Assembly (NCBI GenBank): GCA_030530775.1
Contig: JAUMUG010000003.1
Location: 62,001-126,000, forward strand
Length of the DNA: 64,000 nucleotides
Direction of reading: 5' to 3'
Source of the DNA: Lautropia sp.
GTDB lineage: Bacteria > Pseudomonadota > Gammaproteobacteria > Burkholderiales > Burkholderiaceae_E
Positions 44,598 through 53,872 of the stretch are shown in pieces. Each line of letters opens with the position of its first letter. The first letter of the stretch is position 1. The position numbers and the translations under genes are program-made. Below the pieces are notes generated by a model that was given only the letters and a program-made list of their open reading frames with translations, did no database searches and had not been told where the DNA came from.

Positions 44598-46427
44598 ATG
44601 AGAAAAATGCATATGGCCAGTCGCAACCTGGGCTTTCTGCTGTATGAATGGCTGAACCTCGAGCACATGTTGCAGCGACCGCGCTTTGCCGGTCTCGAAA
44701 GGACACAGATCGATCTGCGCCTGCAGCAGGTAGCCCGGCTCGCAAAAGACAAGCTGATGCCGATCAACCGGACGCTGGACGAGCAGGAACCTTGTCTGGA
44801 TGGGGAAATGGTCATGACCGCGCCGGTCCTTGGTGACGCGCTCAAGGCCATCTGTGGTCTGGGGTTGCTGTCGGCGGCGCACGATCGCGAGCTGGGCGGT
44901 GCGCAACTGCCGGTGCTGGTCGAAAAAGCCATGGCAGCGCTGCTCAATGGCGGCAGCGCCACCACCTACGCCTATATCTTTCCGTCGCAGGCGGTCGGCA
45001 AACTGTTGCGCACCCAGGCCAGCAGCTGGTTGCAGCAGCACTATCTGTCGCTGATCCTGGCCGGACGCGCTTTCAGCAGTTTCTGTATTTCCGAGCCGCA
45101 GGCCGGCTCTTCGTTGGCCGACATCCGGATGCGCGCGATACGGCAGCCTGACGGCAGTTTTCGTCTATATGGCCACAAGATGTGGATCACCTGTGGCGAT
45201 CAGGAGATTTCCGAGAACATCGTCCACGTCGTGGCCGCCAAGATCGAAGGTGAGAATGGGGAGATTCTGCCAGGAACCCGCCATCTGTCGCTGTTCGTCG
45301 TGCCCAAATATCTGCAGCAACCCGATGGTCGGCGCGGCGAACGCAACGACATCGTTGCCGATAGCCTGACCCTCAAAATGGGTCAGAAGGGCGCCCCCAG
45401 TTGTCTGTTGAGCTTCGGCGAGGGCTATCATCGACCGCAGGGCGAAGCCGGTGCGGTGGCTTGGCTGCTGGGCGAGCCCGATCAGGGGCTGGCCATGATC
45501 AACGACGCATCCAACGAGCTGCGCATCGATATCGGCCTGTCGGCGGCGGCATTGGGCTATACCGGCTATCTGCATTCGCTGGACTATGCCAGCGAGCGGC
45601 TGCAGGGTCGGGTGCCCGGCACGCGCAGCGCAGATTCTGGGCAGATTCCGATCATCGGCCATGCCGACATCCGGCGCATGTTGCTGAGTCAGAAAGCTTA
45701 TACCGAGGGTGGACTGGCCCTGGGGCTGTGGTGTGCCCGTCAGCTCGACGACATGGGCAGCGCCGAACAGCCGGGCAAGCGCGAGCATGCGGCCGAGTTG
45801 CTGGCGATGATGGCGCCCGTCCTGAAAAGCTGGACTGCTCAATGGTGCCTGCAAGCCAACTCGTTGGCCATCGAAGTACTGGGCAGCTATGGCTATACCC
45901 GCGATTACCCGCTGGAGCAGCTCTATCGAGACAATCGTCTGAACACCATTCAGGAAGGCACCCATGGCATCCAGAGTCTGGAGCTGCTCCGCTATCAGCT
46001 GGAGAAGGGCGAATGTCGTCTATACCGGCGCTTCGAGCAAGAGGTGCTGCGTACCGTCGATCGGGCTGCGGCTCGCGGTGGTGATGGCCGCTACATGTCG
46101 ATCCTGCTGCGGCGCTATGCCGAACGGATCGGCGAACTGTTGTGCAAGATCTACTGTGAAACCGATCTGACTCGACGCCTGGCCAATGCCAGCGTGTTCA
46201 TGGAGCTCTTCGGCCACTATGTGATTGCCTGGATCTGGCTGGAGCAGTGGCTGGTGGCCGAAGTGGCGCTGCTGTCGGCTTATGGGCCCGAGCGCAACTT
46301 TTATGCCGGCAAGTGCCAGACCGCGCTGTTCTTCTTCCGTAGCGAGCTGCCGCGTATCGACCACCAATTGCTGGTGCTGGAGCAGATGGACATGACCGCC
46401 GCCGAAATGCGGCCGGAATGGTTCTGA
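44598..46427 (+). CDS. Acyl-CoA dehydrogenase (FadE5-like, C-terminally extended)
   Basis: 609-residue FAD-dependent acyl-CoA dehydrogenase. FAD- and substrate-binding blocks are FCISEPQAGSSLADI, GHKMWITCGDQE, LSLFVVPKYL, LKMGQKGAPSC and the C-terminal VLGSYGYTRDYPLEQLYRDNRLNTIQEGTHGIQ. That last block carries the Glu expected to be the catalytic base. A ~110-residue helical extension follows, as in the 600-residue class. Start ATG 44598 has two further Met within five codons (44607, 44613). The reading frame is open far upstream, but that part is antisense to yciB. It probably acts in beta-oxidation; chain length is unknown. Confidence 0.92.
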   Translation: MRKMHMASRNLGFLLYEWLNLEHMLQRPRFAGLERTQIDLRLQQVARLAKDKLMPINRTLDEQEPCLDGEMVMTAPVLGDALKAICGLGLLSAAHDRELGGAQLPVLVEKAMAALLNGGSATTYAYIFPSQAVGKLLRTQASSWLQQHYLSLILAGRAFSSFCISEPQAGSSLADIRMRAIRQPDGSFRLYGHKMWITCGDQEISENIVHVVAAKIEGENGEILPGTRHLSLFVVPKYLQQPDGRRGERNDIVADSLTLKMGQKGAPSCLLSFGEGYHRPQGEAGAVAWLLGEPDQGLAMINDASNELRIDIGLSAAALGYTGYLHSLDYASERLQGRVPGTRSADSGQIPIIGHADIRRMLLSQKAYTEGGLALGLWCARQLDDMGSAEQPGKREHAAELLAMMAPVLKSWTAQWCLQANSLAIEVLGSYGYTRDYPLEQLYRDNRLNTIQEGTHGIQSLELLRYQLEKGECRLYRRFEQEVLRTVDRAAARGGDGRYMSILLRRYAERIGELLCKIYCETDLTRRLANASVFMELFGHYVIAWIWLEQWLVAEVALLSAYGPERNFYAGKCQTALFFFRSELPRIDHQLLVLEQMDMTAAEMRPEWF

Positions 46428-46605
46428 ACCGACACGTATTTCCGACGGGGAGCCCCGGACTTTCGCGAGGCAGGGGCCGCTGCGTGGAAATAGTGAAAAG
46501 GGCAGGCAATCGGCTCCGTGGACCATGAGCGGCCGAGAGTGGTTTCTGCCATGCATTCCGATAAGACGGGCGTGGCGGGACGCCGCCGTCCCACGACTGC
46601 CCGTT

Positions 46606-47922
46606 TCAGTCGGAACAGGCGTATGGCAGCTGCAGCATGCCGATGGCGGCATCACCGATCAGCAAGCTGGTGGCGATCATGCCCGGGCCCTGCAGTGGCG
46701 TGCCGATGGCATCGATACGGGCCTCGAACAACAGCAGGTAACGTTTGCAGGACGCCGCCAGCGACTCGACGGCGGGGCTCCCGCTTTCCTGATCCTGCTG
46801 TTCCTCATCGACACGCTGCATGGGTTCGTGCTTGCCGTTGATCGACAGGCTGGCCGCCTGCACGATCAACCCGATCGGCGTACCGTCGTAGGCAAGGACG
46901 TCGGTACCGGGCAGGGGCAGCTGGCCGCTGCACAGCCCCGCATACATGCGTCGCTTCTGTTTGCCCAGGTACTTGCTGCGGGCGACGATTTCCTGCCCCG
47001 GATAGCAGCCTTTGCTGAAGCTGACACCATCGACCAGTTCCAGATTGACCATCTGGGGCACGAACAGTTCCTGCGTGGCGGCCGTGATCCAGGGAACGCC
47101 GCTCGCGACTTCCAGCTGCTGCCAGTCGGTCGGCGAGTAACGATAATGCAACATGCCATCGTCGGCCGAGCGTTCGGCCAGCGCATCGGGTGAGACGATC
47201 AGCAAGCAGCGCGACAGTCGGTGATCGGCGCCCAGGTACCGACGTGCCGGAGTGGTCAGCAAGGCGGCCGTGGTCTCGGCCAGCCGTACGTCCGGCATCG
47301 GCACGGCGATCACCTCGTTGGCCGACACGGGCAGTGGGCGCAGCGCTTCGGTCAGCGTGCCGACGAAGCCCAGCAACAGATAACGGGTGCTGACATCTTC
47401 GATCTCGACCTTGGCTCGCAGCACATACATGGCGAGCCGCTTGCCGATCGAAGCCGTGATGTCGCGGGCACACAGCAACCAGAAGGTGGGCAGCGGCGGC
47501 CCGGATTCAGGCTCGTCGCTGCCGATCTCGGTATCGTTTCCAGTGCCGACCGTGGCGTCGTTCCCGTCAACGGTGTACCGGAGCCGTTCGGCGGACGCTG
47601 CCGATGGAGGGGACACCGCAGCCTGGTCGGTTGCCGGTTCCTGAACCTGACCCTGACCCTGACCCTGCACCTGATCCTGACGGATGACCCAGAAAGTGGC
47701 GAGCAGCCGTCCCTTGGCATTGCAATAGCCGGCAAGCCGCAGCTGACCATTCTGCATCGAACTCACATCCTGGGTCAGCTGATTCTGCAGAAACGAAGCC
47801 GCATCCTTGCCCTGGATTCTCAGCACCCCGAGGTGTTCGAGCACCGCATAGGGCAGCGCCTGGGCGTCGACAGCGGTGGATGATGACAGCGGTTTGGCGG
47901 GCGTGTGCGAGGATGCGGGCAT
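46606..47922 (-). CDS. ygfZ: YgfZ/GcvT-fold folate-binding iron-sulfur cluster maintenance protein
   Basis: 438-residue YgfZ-family protein that helps MiaB and other Fe-S enzymes, using folate. The family motif KGCYPGQE with its essential Cys is present, along with LEHLGVLRIQGKDAASFLQNQLTQDV, AGYCNAKGRLLATFWV and ELFVPQMVNLELVDGVSF. E. coli YgfZ has 326 residues; most of the extra length is a Gln/Gly-Asp-Ser insertion at ~80-150. That insertion includes a stretch encoded by a 6-bp tandem repeat. A second insertion sits near the C-terminus (~375-395). It is divergent from mltG. Confidence 0.9.
   Translation of the reverse strand: MPASSHTPAKPLSSSTAVDAQALPYAVLEHLGVLRIQGKDAASFLQNQLTQDVSSMQNGQLRLAGYCNAKGRLLATFWVIRQDQVQGQGQGQVQEPATDQAAVSPPSAASAERLRYTVDGNDATVGTGNDTEIGSDEPESGPPLPTFWLLCARDITASIGKRLAMYVLRAKVEIEDVSTRYLLLGFVGTLTEALRPLPVSANEVIAVPMPDVRLAETTAALLTTPARRYLGADHRLSRCLLIVSPDALAERSADDGMLHYRYSPTDWQQLEVASGVPWITAATQELFVPQMVNLELVDGVSFSKGCYPGQEIVARSKYLGKQKRRMYAGLCSGQLPLPGTDVLAYDGTPIGLIVQAASLSINGKHEPMQRVDEEQQDQESGSPAVESLAASCKRYLLLFEARIDAIGTPLQGPGMIATSLLIGDAAIGMLQLPYACSD
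47641..47682 (+). repeat. Hexanucleotide tandem repeat inside ygfZ
   Basis: Seven consecutive 6-base units of the form CTGNNC/CTGACC (three exact CTGACC in the middle). On the coding (minus) strand they encode alternating Gln-Gly/Gln-Val. The unit is a multiple of three, so changes in copy number would keep the frame. Confidence 0.8.
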
Positions 47923-48189
47923 GACGGAAGCACTGGACGATGGGCTGCAGGATCGATGATTGGCCGATGCGCGTTCAGATCGGGCCGCACCTGGCGGTCA
48001 GGGTGGTCCTGTGGGGCGTTTGCGTCGTGCGGGCCTCGGGCTCGCGGCAAATCCGTTGCCACGACCATCCGGTCTGCGCGTTGCGCCCCGGCTCGACCGC
48101 CCGGCGGCAGCCTTTGCCGGGCAGGATCATGATCATGCAAAGCACTATGTATATCATAGGACGTGGTAACGAATCATTCATTCCTGAAA

Positions 48190-49242
48190 ATGCGTACAGT
48201 TGCTCGAATCTTGTTGTCGCTGCTATCGGTGACTGTTCTGTTCGCCGGCTGGCAGTGGTGGAGCTATGGTCATCGGCCGCTGGTGGAGGAGGGCAGCGAA
48301 GTCTCCTTCGAGGTGCCGCGCGGGCAGGCAGGCAGGCAGCTGGCGCCGGTGCTGCAGCAGGCAGGCATCGAAGTACCCGGTTGGAAACTGGCGCTCGCCT
48401 TCAGGCTGCGTGGCGATGCGGCGCGCCTGAAGGCCGGCCGTTATACGATCGCAGGACCGGCCACGCTGCAGGATGTGCTCGGACAACTGGTCGTCGGCCA
48501 GGTCGAAAAGGGCAAGCTGCTGCGGCTGATCGACGGCTGGAACTTTAGGGAGGTGCGTGCAGCGCTGAGAAATGCGCCGGAGTTGCGCGATACACTGTCG
48601 TCGCTCAGCGACGAGGCACTGATGAAGCAGTTGGGTGCGCCCGCAGGCATGTCGCCCGAGGGGCGTTTTGCGCCGGACACCTATGAATACCGGCCTGGCA
48701 GCACGGATGTCGAATTGCTCAAGCGCGCTTTTGTGCTGCAGCAACAGCGGCTCGAGGCTGCCTGGGAAAGTCGTCGCCCCGATCTGAAACTCGAGAATCC
48801 CGATGAATTGCTGATACTGGCCTCGATCGTCGAGAAGGAAACCGGCCTCGAGGAGGATCGGGAGATGGTGGCATCGGTCTTTCACAATCGTCTTCGGGTC
48901 GGCATGCCTCTGCAGAGCGATCCGACTACGATCTATGGTCTGGGGGAATCCTTCGACGGCAATTTGCGCCGCAAGGATCTGCGCGATCGATCCCCTTACA
49001 ACACTTATGTGCACCGGGGGTTGCCACCCGGCCCGATCGCCATGCCGGGCCGGCGTGCACTGGCAGCCACGGCCAATCCCGCCAGTTCCGAGAATTTCTA
49101 TTTCGTCGCCCGGGGCGATGGCACTTCCGAGTTTTCCAAGGACCTGGCCAGTCACAATCGGGCGGTCAACCGCTTTCAGCGCCGCAGGGGCGGGGGTGAT
49201 TTACATGGCCCGGGCACCGCTTCGGTAGAGGCCAAGCCATGA
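48190..49242 (+). CDS. mltG: Endolytic murein transglycosylase MltG
   Basis: 350-residue inner-membrane lytic transglycosylase that cuts nascent glycan strands and sets their length. One N-terminal helix (ILLSLLSVTVLFAGWQWW) anchors it, then a LysM-like domain (VSFEVPRGQAGRQLAPVLQ). The catalytic YceG domain has ASIVEKETGLEEDR with the essential Glu, VFHNRLRVGMPLQSDPTTIYG, SPYNTYVHRGLPPGPI and ENFYFVARGDGTSEF. ATG 48190 precedes the anchor directly; GTG 48163 would add nine residues. The stop overlaps tmk as ATGA. Confidence 0.95.
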   Translation: MRTVARILLSLLSVTVLFAGWQWWSYGHRPLVEEGSEVSFEVPRGQAGRQLAPVLQQAGIEVPGWKLALAFRLRGDAARLKAGRYTIAGPATLQDVLGQLVVGQVEKGKLLRLIDGWNFREVRAALRNAPELRDTLSSLSDEALMKQLGAPAGMSPEGRFAPDTYEYRPGSTDVELLKRAFVLQQQRLEAAWESRRPDLKLENPDELLILASIVEKETGLEEDREMVASVFHNRLRVGMPLQSDPTTIYGLGESFDGNLRRKDLRDRSPYNTYVHRGLPPGPIAMPGRRALAATANPASSENFYFVARGDGTSEFSKDLASHNRAVNRFQRRRGGGDLHGPGTASVEAKP

Positions 49243-49883
49243 AGCACCCCCGTTTCATCACCTTCGAGGGCATCGATGGTGCAGGCAAGAGCACTCATGT
49301 GCAGGCCTGTGTCGATTGGCTGAGGGCGCAGGGACAACGGGTGGTGCTGACCCGAGAGCCCGGTGGCAGCGATCTGGCCGAAGGGATCCGCCACTGGCTG
49401 CTGAACCACGAAATGACGGTGCAGACCGAGGCACTGCTGGCCTTTGCGGCGCGCAGCGACCATCTGTCCAGGGTGATCCGGCCGGCGCTGGCCGAAGGTG
49501 CCTGGGTGCTCTGTGATCGCTTCACCGATTCGACCATCGCCTATCAGGGGCCGGGCCTGGGAGCCGAGGGGCAACGCCTGTCGATGCTCGAAGACTGGGT
49601 GCATGGCGATCTGAAACCCGGACGCACTTATTACTTCGATCTGCCGCCGGCGTTGGCGGCCGAACGACGCGCAGCCGTTCGCCAGGCAGACCGTTTCGAG
49701 GCACGTGACATCGAGTATTTCGAGCAGGTTCGGCAGGGCTATCACGCACGTATCGAAGCCGACCCCGGGCGCTTTCTGGTGTTGGACAGCCGAAAACCCC
49801 GGGAGGTGATCGCCACAGGGCTGCTGGCCGATCTGGCCGCTTTCTTTCGGCAGCGTCCCATGCAGGAGCCTTTGGAGACATGA
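49239..49883 (+). CDS. tmk: Thymidylate kinase Tmk
   Basis: 214-residue dTMP kinase making dTDP. P-loop FEGIDGAGKSTH, the DRX-type REPGGSDLAEGIR, SDHLSRVIRPAL, CDRFTDSTIAYQG and the LID region DRFEARDIEYFEQVRQGYHA are all present. Coupled to mltG and holB by ATGA overlaps at both ends. Confidence 0.97.
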   Translation: MKHPRFITFEGIDGAGKSTHVQACVDWLRAQGQRVVLTREPGGSDLAEGIRHWLLNHEMTVQTEALLAFAARSDHLSRVIRPALAEGAWVLCDRFTDSTIAYQGPGLGAEGQRLSMLEDWVHGDLKPGRTYYFDLPPALAAERRAAVRQADRFEARDIEYFEQVRQGYHARIEADPGRFLVLDSRKPREVIATGLLADLAAFFRQRPMQEPLET

Positions 49884-50920
49884 CTACGATGCTGCCGGTG
49901 TTCGAGAGCCAATACCCGCTGCTGCGTAGGCTGTTGCAGGAGGATGGGATGCTGCACCATGCTCTGTTGCTGCAAGGGCTGCCGGGCATCGGCAAACTGG
50001 CTTTTGCAAGAGCCTTGGCTCAGGGGTTGCTGTGTGAAACGCGCCCGCAGAACGCCGATCATGCCTGCGGTCGGTGTCCGGGCTGCCGCTGGTTCGCCGC
50101 AGGCAGCCATCCCGACTTCCGGCTGCTCGAGCGCGAAGTGGTGTCCGAAACCAGGGGAGGTCGTGGCAAGGAAACGGCCCAGCCGGCCCGCGCGTGGGAG
50201 ATCTCGATCGATCAGGTCAGGGCACTGGACAGTTTCCTGACCAGCACCAGTGCCCGGGGGGATGCCCGGGTGGTGCTGATCGCTCCTGCCGACACGCTGA
50301 GCACGCCGGCAGCCAATGCGCTGCTGAAAATGCTGGAAGAGCCGGGGCGGAGCACCTTCTTTCTGTTGTCGACGCACGAGCCGAGTGCCTTGCCGCCGAC
50401 GGTGCGCTCGCGTTGCCGGCAGGTGGACGTGCCACCCCCGTCGGCAAGCGAGGCAGCCCACTGGTTGATGCAGGATGCCGGCATCGATGCAGCCGAGGCC
50501 CGGCGACTGCTGGCGTGGTCGGGTATGGCTCCCTTGCACGCCCGGGCACTCGCCGACCCCGTACACCTGACCGTTCATCGGAGCCTGCTGGAGTCGATCG
50601 GCGCGCTGCCCGACACTGGCCTCGATACGGTGGCCGACAAGGCCGGTGCGGTCGGTGCAGCGGTCTGGTATCCGCTGCTGCTGCGCTGGATCAGTGATCT
50701 CCTGCGGGTTCACGCCGGTGCCAGGCCCCGTTTCTACCCGGAGTTTGCATCCCGGATGGGCACCTTGGCACAGCGCTGTCCGCTGGTACGACTGGCGGAG
50801 GTCTCGGCGGTTCTGCAGCGACAGGCCGCACTAGTCCGTCATCCGCTGAATCCCAGACTGTTTCTGGAGTCGGCCCTGGCCACCTATCTGGATGCATTCG
50901 CCGGTTCCCATACAACCTGA
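49880..50920 (+). CDS. holB: DNA polymerase III delta' subunit HolB
   Basis: 346-residue clamp-loader subunit. The AAA+ domain has a degenerate P-loop (LQGLPGIGKLAFARAL), the zinc module CETRP...CGRCPGCRWF...HPDF, and LLKMLEEPGRSTFFLLST followed by TVRSRCR, the sensor and SRC region that stimulates neighbouring subunits. It is overlapped by tmk and followed 21 bp later by pilZ. Confidence 0.95.
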   Translation: MTTMLPVFESQYPLLRRLLQEDGMLHHALLLQGLPGIGKLAFARALAQGLLCETRPQNADHACGRCPGCRWFAAGSHPDFRLLEREVVSETRGGRGKETAQPARAWEISIDQVRALDSFLTSTSARGDARVVLIAPADTLSTPAANALLKMLEEPGRSTFFLLSTHEPSALPPTVRSRCRQVDVPPPSASEAAHWLMQDAGIDAAEARRLLAWSGMAPLHARALADPVHLTVHRSLLESIGALPDTGLDTVADKAGAVGAAVWYPLLLRWISDLLRVHAGARPRFYPEFASRMGTLAQRCPLVRLAEVSAVLQRQAALVRHPLNPRLFLESALATYLDAFAGSHTT

Positions 50921-50941
50921 ACGGCATTTGCCCGAGTATCG

Positions 50942-51331
50942 ATGACCCATTCGCACGGAAGCGCGGCTGGCGGTTCTGCCGGCCATTCATCGGCCGCCCG
51001 GCCGGGGGTGATCTCCTTGTCCATCAAGGAGAAATCCGCCCTGTATGCCGCCTATATGCCCTTCGTCGAAAATGGTGGCCTGTTCGTTCCCACACAAAAG
51101 TCTGCCCAGCTGGGCGATGAGCTCTACATCATCCTGACACTGATGGACGACCCGACCAAGGCGGCCATTCCCGGCCGTGTGATCTGGATCACCCCGGCCG
51201 GTACCAGCGGCCGACCGCAGGGGGTCGGTATTCAGTTCAGCAAGACCGAGGCCAGCATCCAGGCCCGCGAAAAGATCGAGTTGCTGATTGGACCTGCATT
51301 AAAATCGGTCCATCCGACTCATACGATCTGA
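50942..51331 (+). CDS. pilZ: PilZ-domain type IV pilus biogenesis protein
   Basis: 129-residue single PilZ domain. After a ~20-residue Ser/Gly/His-rich leader comes GVISLSIKEKSALYAAYMPFVENGGLFVPT, then LGDELYIILTLMDDPTKAAIPGRVIWITP and GVGIQFS. The N-terminal RxxxR c-di-GMP motif is missing, as in the founding PilZ, which instead binds PilB and FimX. The order tmk-holB-pilZ-tatD is the same as around Pseudomonas aeruginosa pilZ, which supports orthology. Confidence 0.92.
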   Translation: MTHSHGSAAGGSAGHSSAARPGVISLSIKEKSALYAAYMPFVENGGLFVPTQKSAQLGDELYIILTLMDDPTKAAIPGRVIWITPAGTSGRPQGVGIQFSKTEASIQAREKIELLIGPALKSVHPTHTI

Positions 51332-51342
51332 TCCTTTTGCGC

Positions 51343-52110
51343 ATGTTCATCGACTCTCACTGCCATCTGGATTTCCCGGAGATTCGCGACCGCCTGCCCG
51401 AAGTTTTGGGCAACATGGCAAAGCACGAAGTCGAACATGCGTTGTGCATCGCCGTCTCGATGGAGGACTGGCCCCGGGTGCTGGGCCTGGCGCAGGCACA
51501 TCCCCAGCTCAGCGCCTCGATCGGTGTGCACCCCGATTATCCGGATGCCCAGGAACCCACGGTCGAGCAGTTGGTCGGGATGGCACGTCAACCCAAGGTG
51601 GTGGCCATCGGCGAGACCGGTCTGGATTATTACCGTGCCACCGGTGATCTGGAATGGCAACGCGAGCGATTCCGCATCCATATCCGTGCAGCCCGCCAAG
51701 CGGGCAAGCCATTGGTGATCCATACCCGTGCAGCCGCCGAAGACACTTTGCGATTGATGCGGGAAGAGGGGGCCGATTGCGTCGGTGGCGTGATGCACTG
51801 CTTCACAGAAGACTGGATGATTGCCCGGCAGGCACTCGATCTCGGCTTCTACATTTCGATGTCGGGCATCGTCAGTTTCAAGAATGCAAAAATCGTCCAC
51901 GAGGTGGCGGTCAAGGTGCCATTGGATCGTCTGCTGATCGAAACCGATTCCCCCTATCTGGCGCCGGTGCCCTATCGGGGCAAGACCAACGAACCTGCCT
52001 GGGTTCGGCATGTGGCGGCGGCTGTTGCGGCACTGCGACAGATATCGATCGAACGGGTGGGCCAGAGCACGACGGCCAACTATCACCGGTTGTTCGGCCG
52101 GGTGGACTGA
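51343..52110 (+). CDS. TatD-family metal-dependent DNase
   Basis: 255-residue TIM-barrel hydrolase. Metal ligands appear in DSHCHLDF, GETGLDYYR, IHTRAAAEDT, MHCFTEDW and ETDSPYLAPVPYRGK. TatD enzymes have 3'-5' exonuclease activity and DNA-repair roles. ATG 51343 (MFIDSHCHLDF) is preferred; the TTG two codons upstream is possible. It starts 11 bp after pilZ and is the last gene of the mltG run. Confidence 0.93.
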   Translation: MFIDSHCHLDFPEIRDRLPEVLGNMAKHEVEHALCIAVSMEDWPRVLGLAQAHPQLSASIGVHPDYPDAQEPTVEQLVGMARQPKVVAIGETGLDYYRATGDLEWQRERFRIHIRAARQAGKPLVIHTRAAAEDTLRLMREEGADCVGGVMHCFTEDWMIARQALDLGFYISMSGIVSFKNAKIVHEVAVKVPLDRLLIETDSPYLAPVPYRGKTNEPAWVRHVAAAVAALRQISIERVGQSTTANYHRLFGRVD

Positions 52111-52427
52111 ACCCCTGTGGGCGGCCCGGTGGTCGTGGCGCTCGCTGGTGTTGCCGCCCCGTGCCCGACGGCGCGCTGTGGGGCGACAGATCAGGATCGG
52201 AGCGTTTCTCGGCCAACCGTCTGGCTGCTGCACGACACCGGCCGGCAGGACTGACGAGACCGCCGGTGGTGCGCGGGCGATTCTTGCATGCAACGTTGCC
52301 ATCCGCTCAGGATGTGACGAGAACCGCTCATACAAGAGTTGACGTGCTGCGCCCGGCATCCGAACATACTTCAGGCTCAAGTATTCTGCGTTTTCAGCAT
52401 CCAGTCAGCCTGGTCTGATATTTCGAC
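52111..52427 (+). other. Intergenic region between tatD and the lipoprotein gene
   Basis: 317 bp without a plausible gene. A TTGACG hexamer at 52339-52344 resembles a -35 box, but the nearest -10-like hexamers (AACATA/CATACT, 52363-52370) are weak or 20 bp away. No terminator for tatD is visible. Confidence 0.35.
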
Positions 52428-53867
52428 ATGAACCGTTTCAGAACTCAGCTCCTTTCCTCCAGCGTCCTTTCCGATGTCGGCACCGATGCCCGCCGATTGC
52501 TGCGCCGGATTCCGGCTGCCCTGTCGTTGGCACTGGGATGTGGTGTGTTGCTGGCCGCCTGCGGCAGTACACCGCAGGGCCCGAGGGCCGACTACAGCAA
52601 CGCCAGTGCGCTGTCGAGTCAGGGCACGATGCGCAGCCCAGCCAGTGAACGGGTGGTAGGGGGTATCGTCGAAACGGTATTGAGCGACAGACTGGTCGAC
52701 GATTTCGACGAAGCGGCACGGCACAAACCCGGTGTGGTCCGGGATGGGCAGCCGCTCTACCTCTATCTGCGCTCCAATCGTCCGCTGGGCGAACTGGCAC
52801 ATCCGGTCGACCCCTACAGCCCGCATTCCTTTTCGGCCTATCCGCATCTGTTCGTCCAGATCGGCGACAACCAGAGCATGCGGATCCTGAGCACCTGTTA
52901 TGTGACGCTGACCCCGGCCGAAGCCAAGGGCAACACCCTCGTGCTTCCGCTCGCACCGCTGACCACACGGGTGGGCAACGTGCCCAGTGACTGCTGGCTC
53001 GAAACCATGACCCAGGCCGAACCGATCCGGCAGGTATTCGAAGTACGTCTGGCCGGCTTCCCCGGTCGTTTCGAAAGCTGGTTGCCGGTGCCCGATCTGC
53101 TCGCGGTCGATCCTGTCGAGGTCGATCTGTCGCGTGGCGCAGGACGGTACGCCGGCATGCTGCGCGCCGAACCCGGGAAAGCACCTTCCGGCGGATTGCG
53201 TGGAGCGCCTGCCTCTGATGGTGAGGAGCGCATTGGCCGGCGCGAAAGCGCGCGGGAAGCCGCGGCAACCGCAGTCGCCAAGCGAGAACAGGAACAGCGG
53301 CCAGCGGCCGAAGCAGCCGGGAACGCCCGTCAGGAACGTATGCAGCAGAGCCGCACGGCAGGTGCCACGATGGCGGGCACGGCAGCGATGGCAGCCAGCG
53401 CTGCGGGCGGTAGGACTGCTGCAGCCGCCGCAAGCCGTCGTGCCGAGGCTGGACGCAGCACGGCGGCACCAACCGAAGCGACACGCAAGGCCCAGACCGA
53501 GGAAGCCGCCCGGCTGGCGGCGATGCCGGCAGGCGCCAGACTGCAGCCGGTGACCCCATTGCTGCCAGCCAGACCGCAGAGCATCGGCGGCCCCCGCATG
53601 GCTCAGCAGCTCAACAGTCTCACCAGCACACTGCTCGGGCGCGAGCCGAGTGAGACCTATTTCATCGATCGTCAATGGCAGTCACAGCCTGGGCGGCGTG
53701 GACAGCGCGATGCCCGGCAGACCATGCGTGCCATCGCCGTCTTCCGGGGAGCGGAATGCAGTTGGCAGTCTTTGCTGGTCAGCCGGCGCCCGGCATCCAG
53801 CACGCTCAGCGAAGTCGTGCTCGACGGTGATGAAGTACAGATTCCTTGCCCCGATCTGGAGCGTTGA
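52428..53867 (+). CDS. Hypothetical lipoprotein with Ala/Arg-rich central region
   Basis: 479-residue predicted lipoprotein; lipobox LLAACG puts the lipidated Cys near residue 46 after an unusually long signal peptide (basic RRLLRRIPAALSLAL). Residues ~60-245 look folded (LVDDFDEAARHKPGVVRDGQ; YPHLFVQIGDNQSMRILSTC). Residues ~250-370 are Ala/Arg/Glu-rich, helix-prone and repetitive (SAREAAATAVAKREQEQRPA). The last ~90 residues regain a mixed composition with two Cys (GAECSWQ; IPCPDL). No family recognised. The MFS gene begins six bases after its stop if GTG 53873 is the start. Confidence 0.72.
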   Translation: MNRFRTQLLSSSVLSDVGTDARRLLRRIPAALSLALGCGVLLAACGSTPQGPRADYSNASALSSQGTMRSPASERVVGGIVETVLSDRLVDDFDEAARHKPGVVRDGQPLYLYLRSNRPLGELAHPVDPYSPHSFSAYPHLFVQIGDNQSMRILSTCYVTLTPAEAKGNTLVLPLAPLTTRVGNVPSDCWLETMTQAEPIRQVFEVRLAGFPGRFESWLPVPDLLAVDPVEVDLSRGAGRYAGMLRAEPGKAPSGGLRGAPASDGEERIGRRESAREAAATAVAKREQEQRPAAEAAGNARQERMQQSRTAGATMAGTAAMAASAAGGRTAAAAASRRAEAGRSTAAPTEATRKAQTEEAARLAAMPAGARLQPVTPLLPARPQSIGGPRMAQQLNSLTSTLLGREPSETYFIDRQWQSQPGRRGQRDARQTMRAIAVFRGAECSWQSLLVSRRPASSTLSEVVLDGDEVQIPCPDLER

Positions 53868-53872
53868 TCCGG

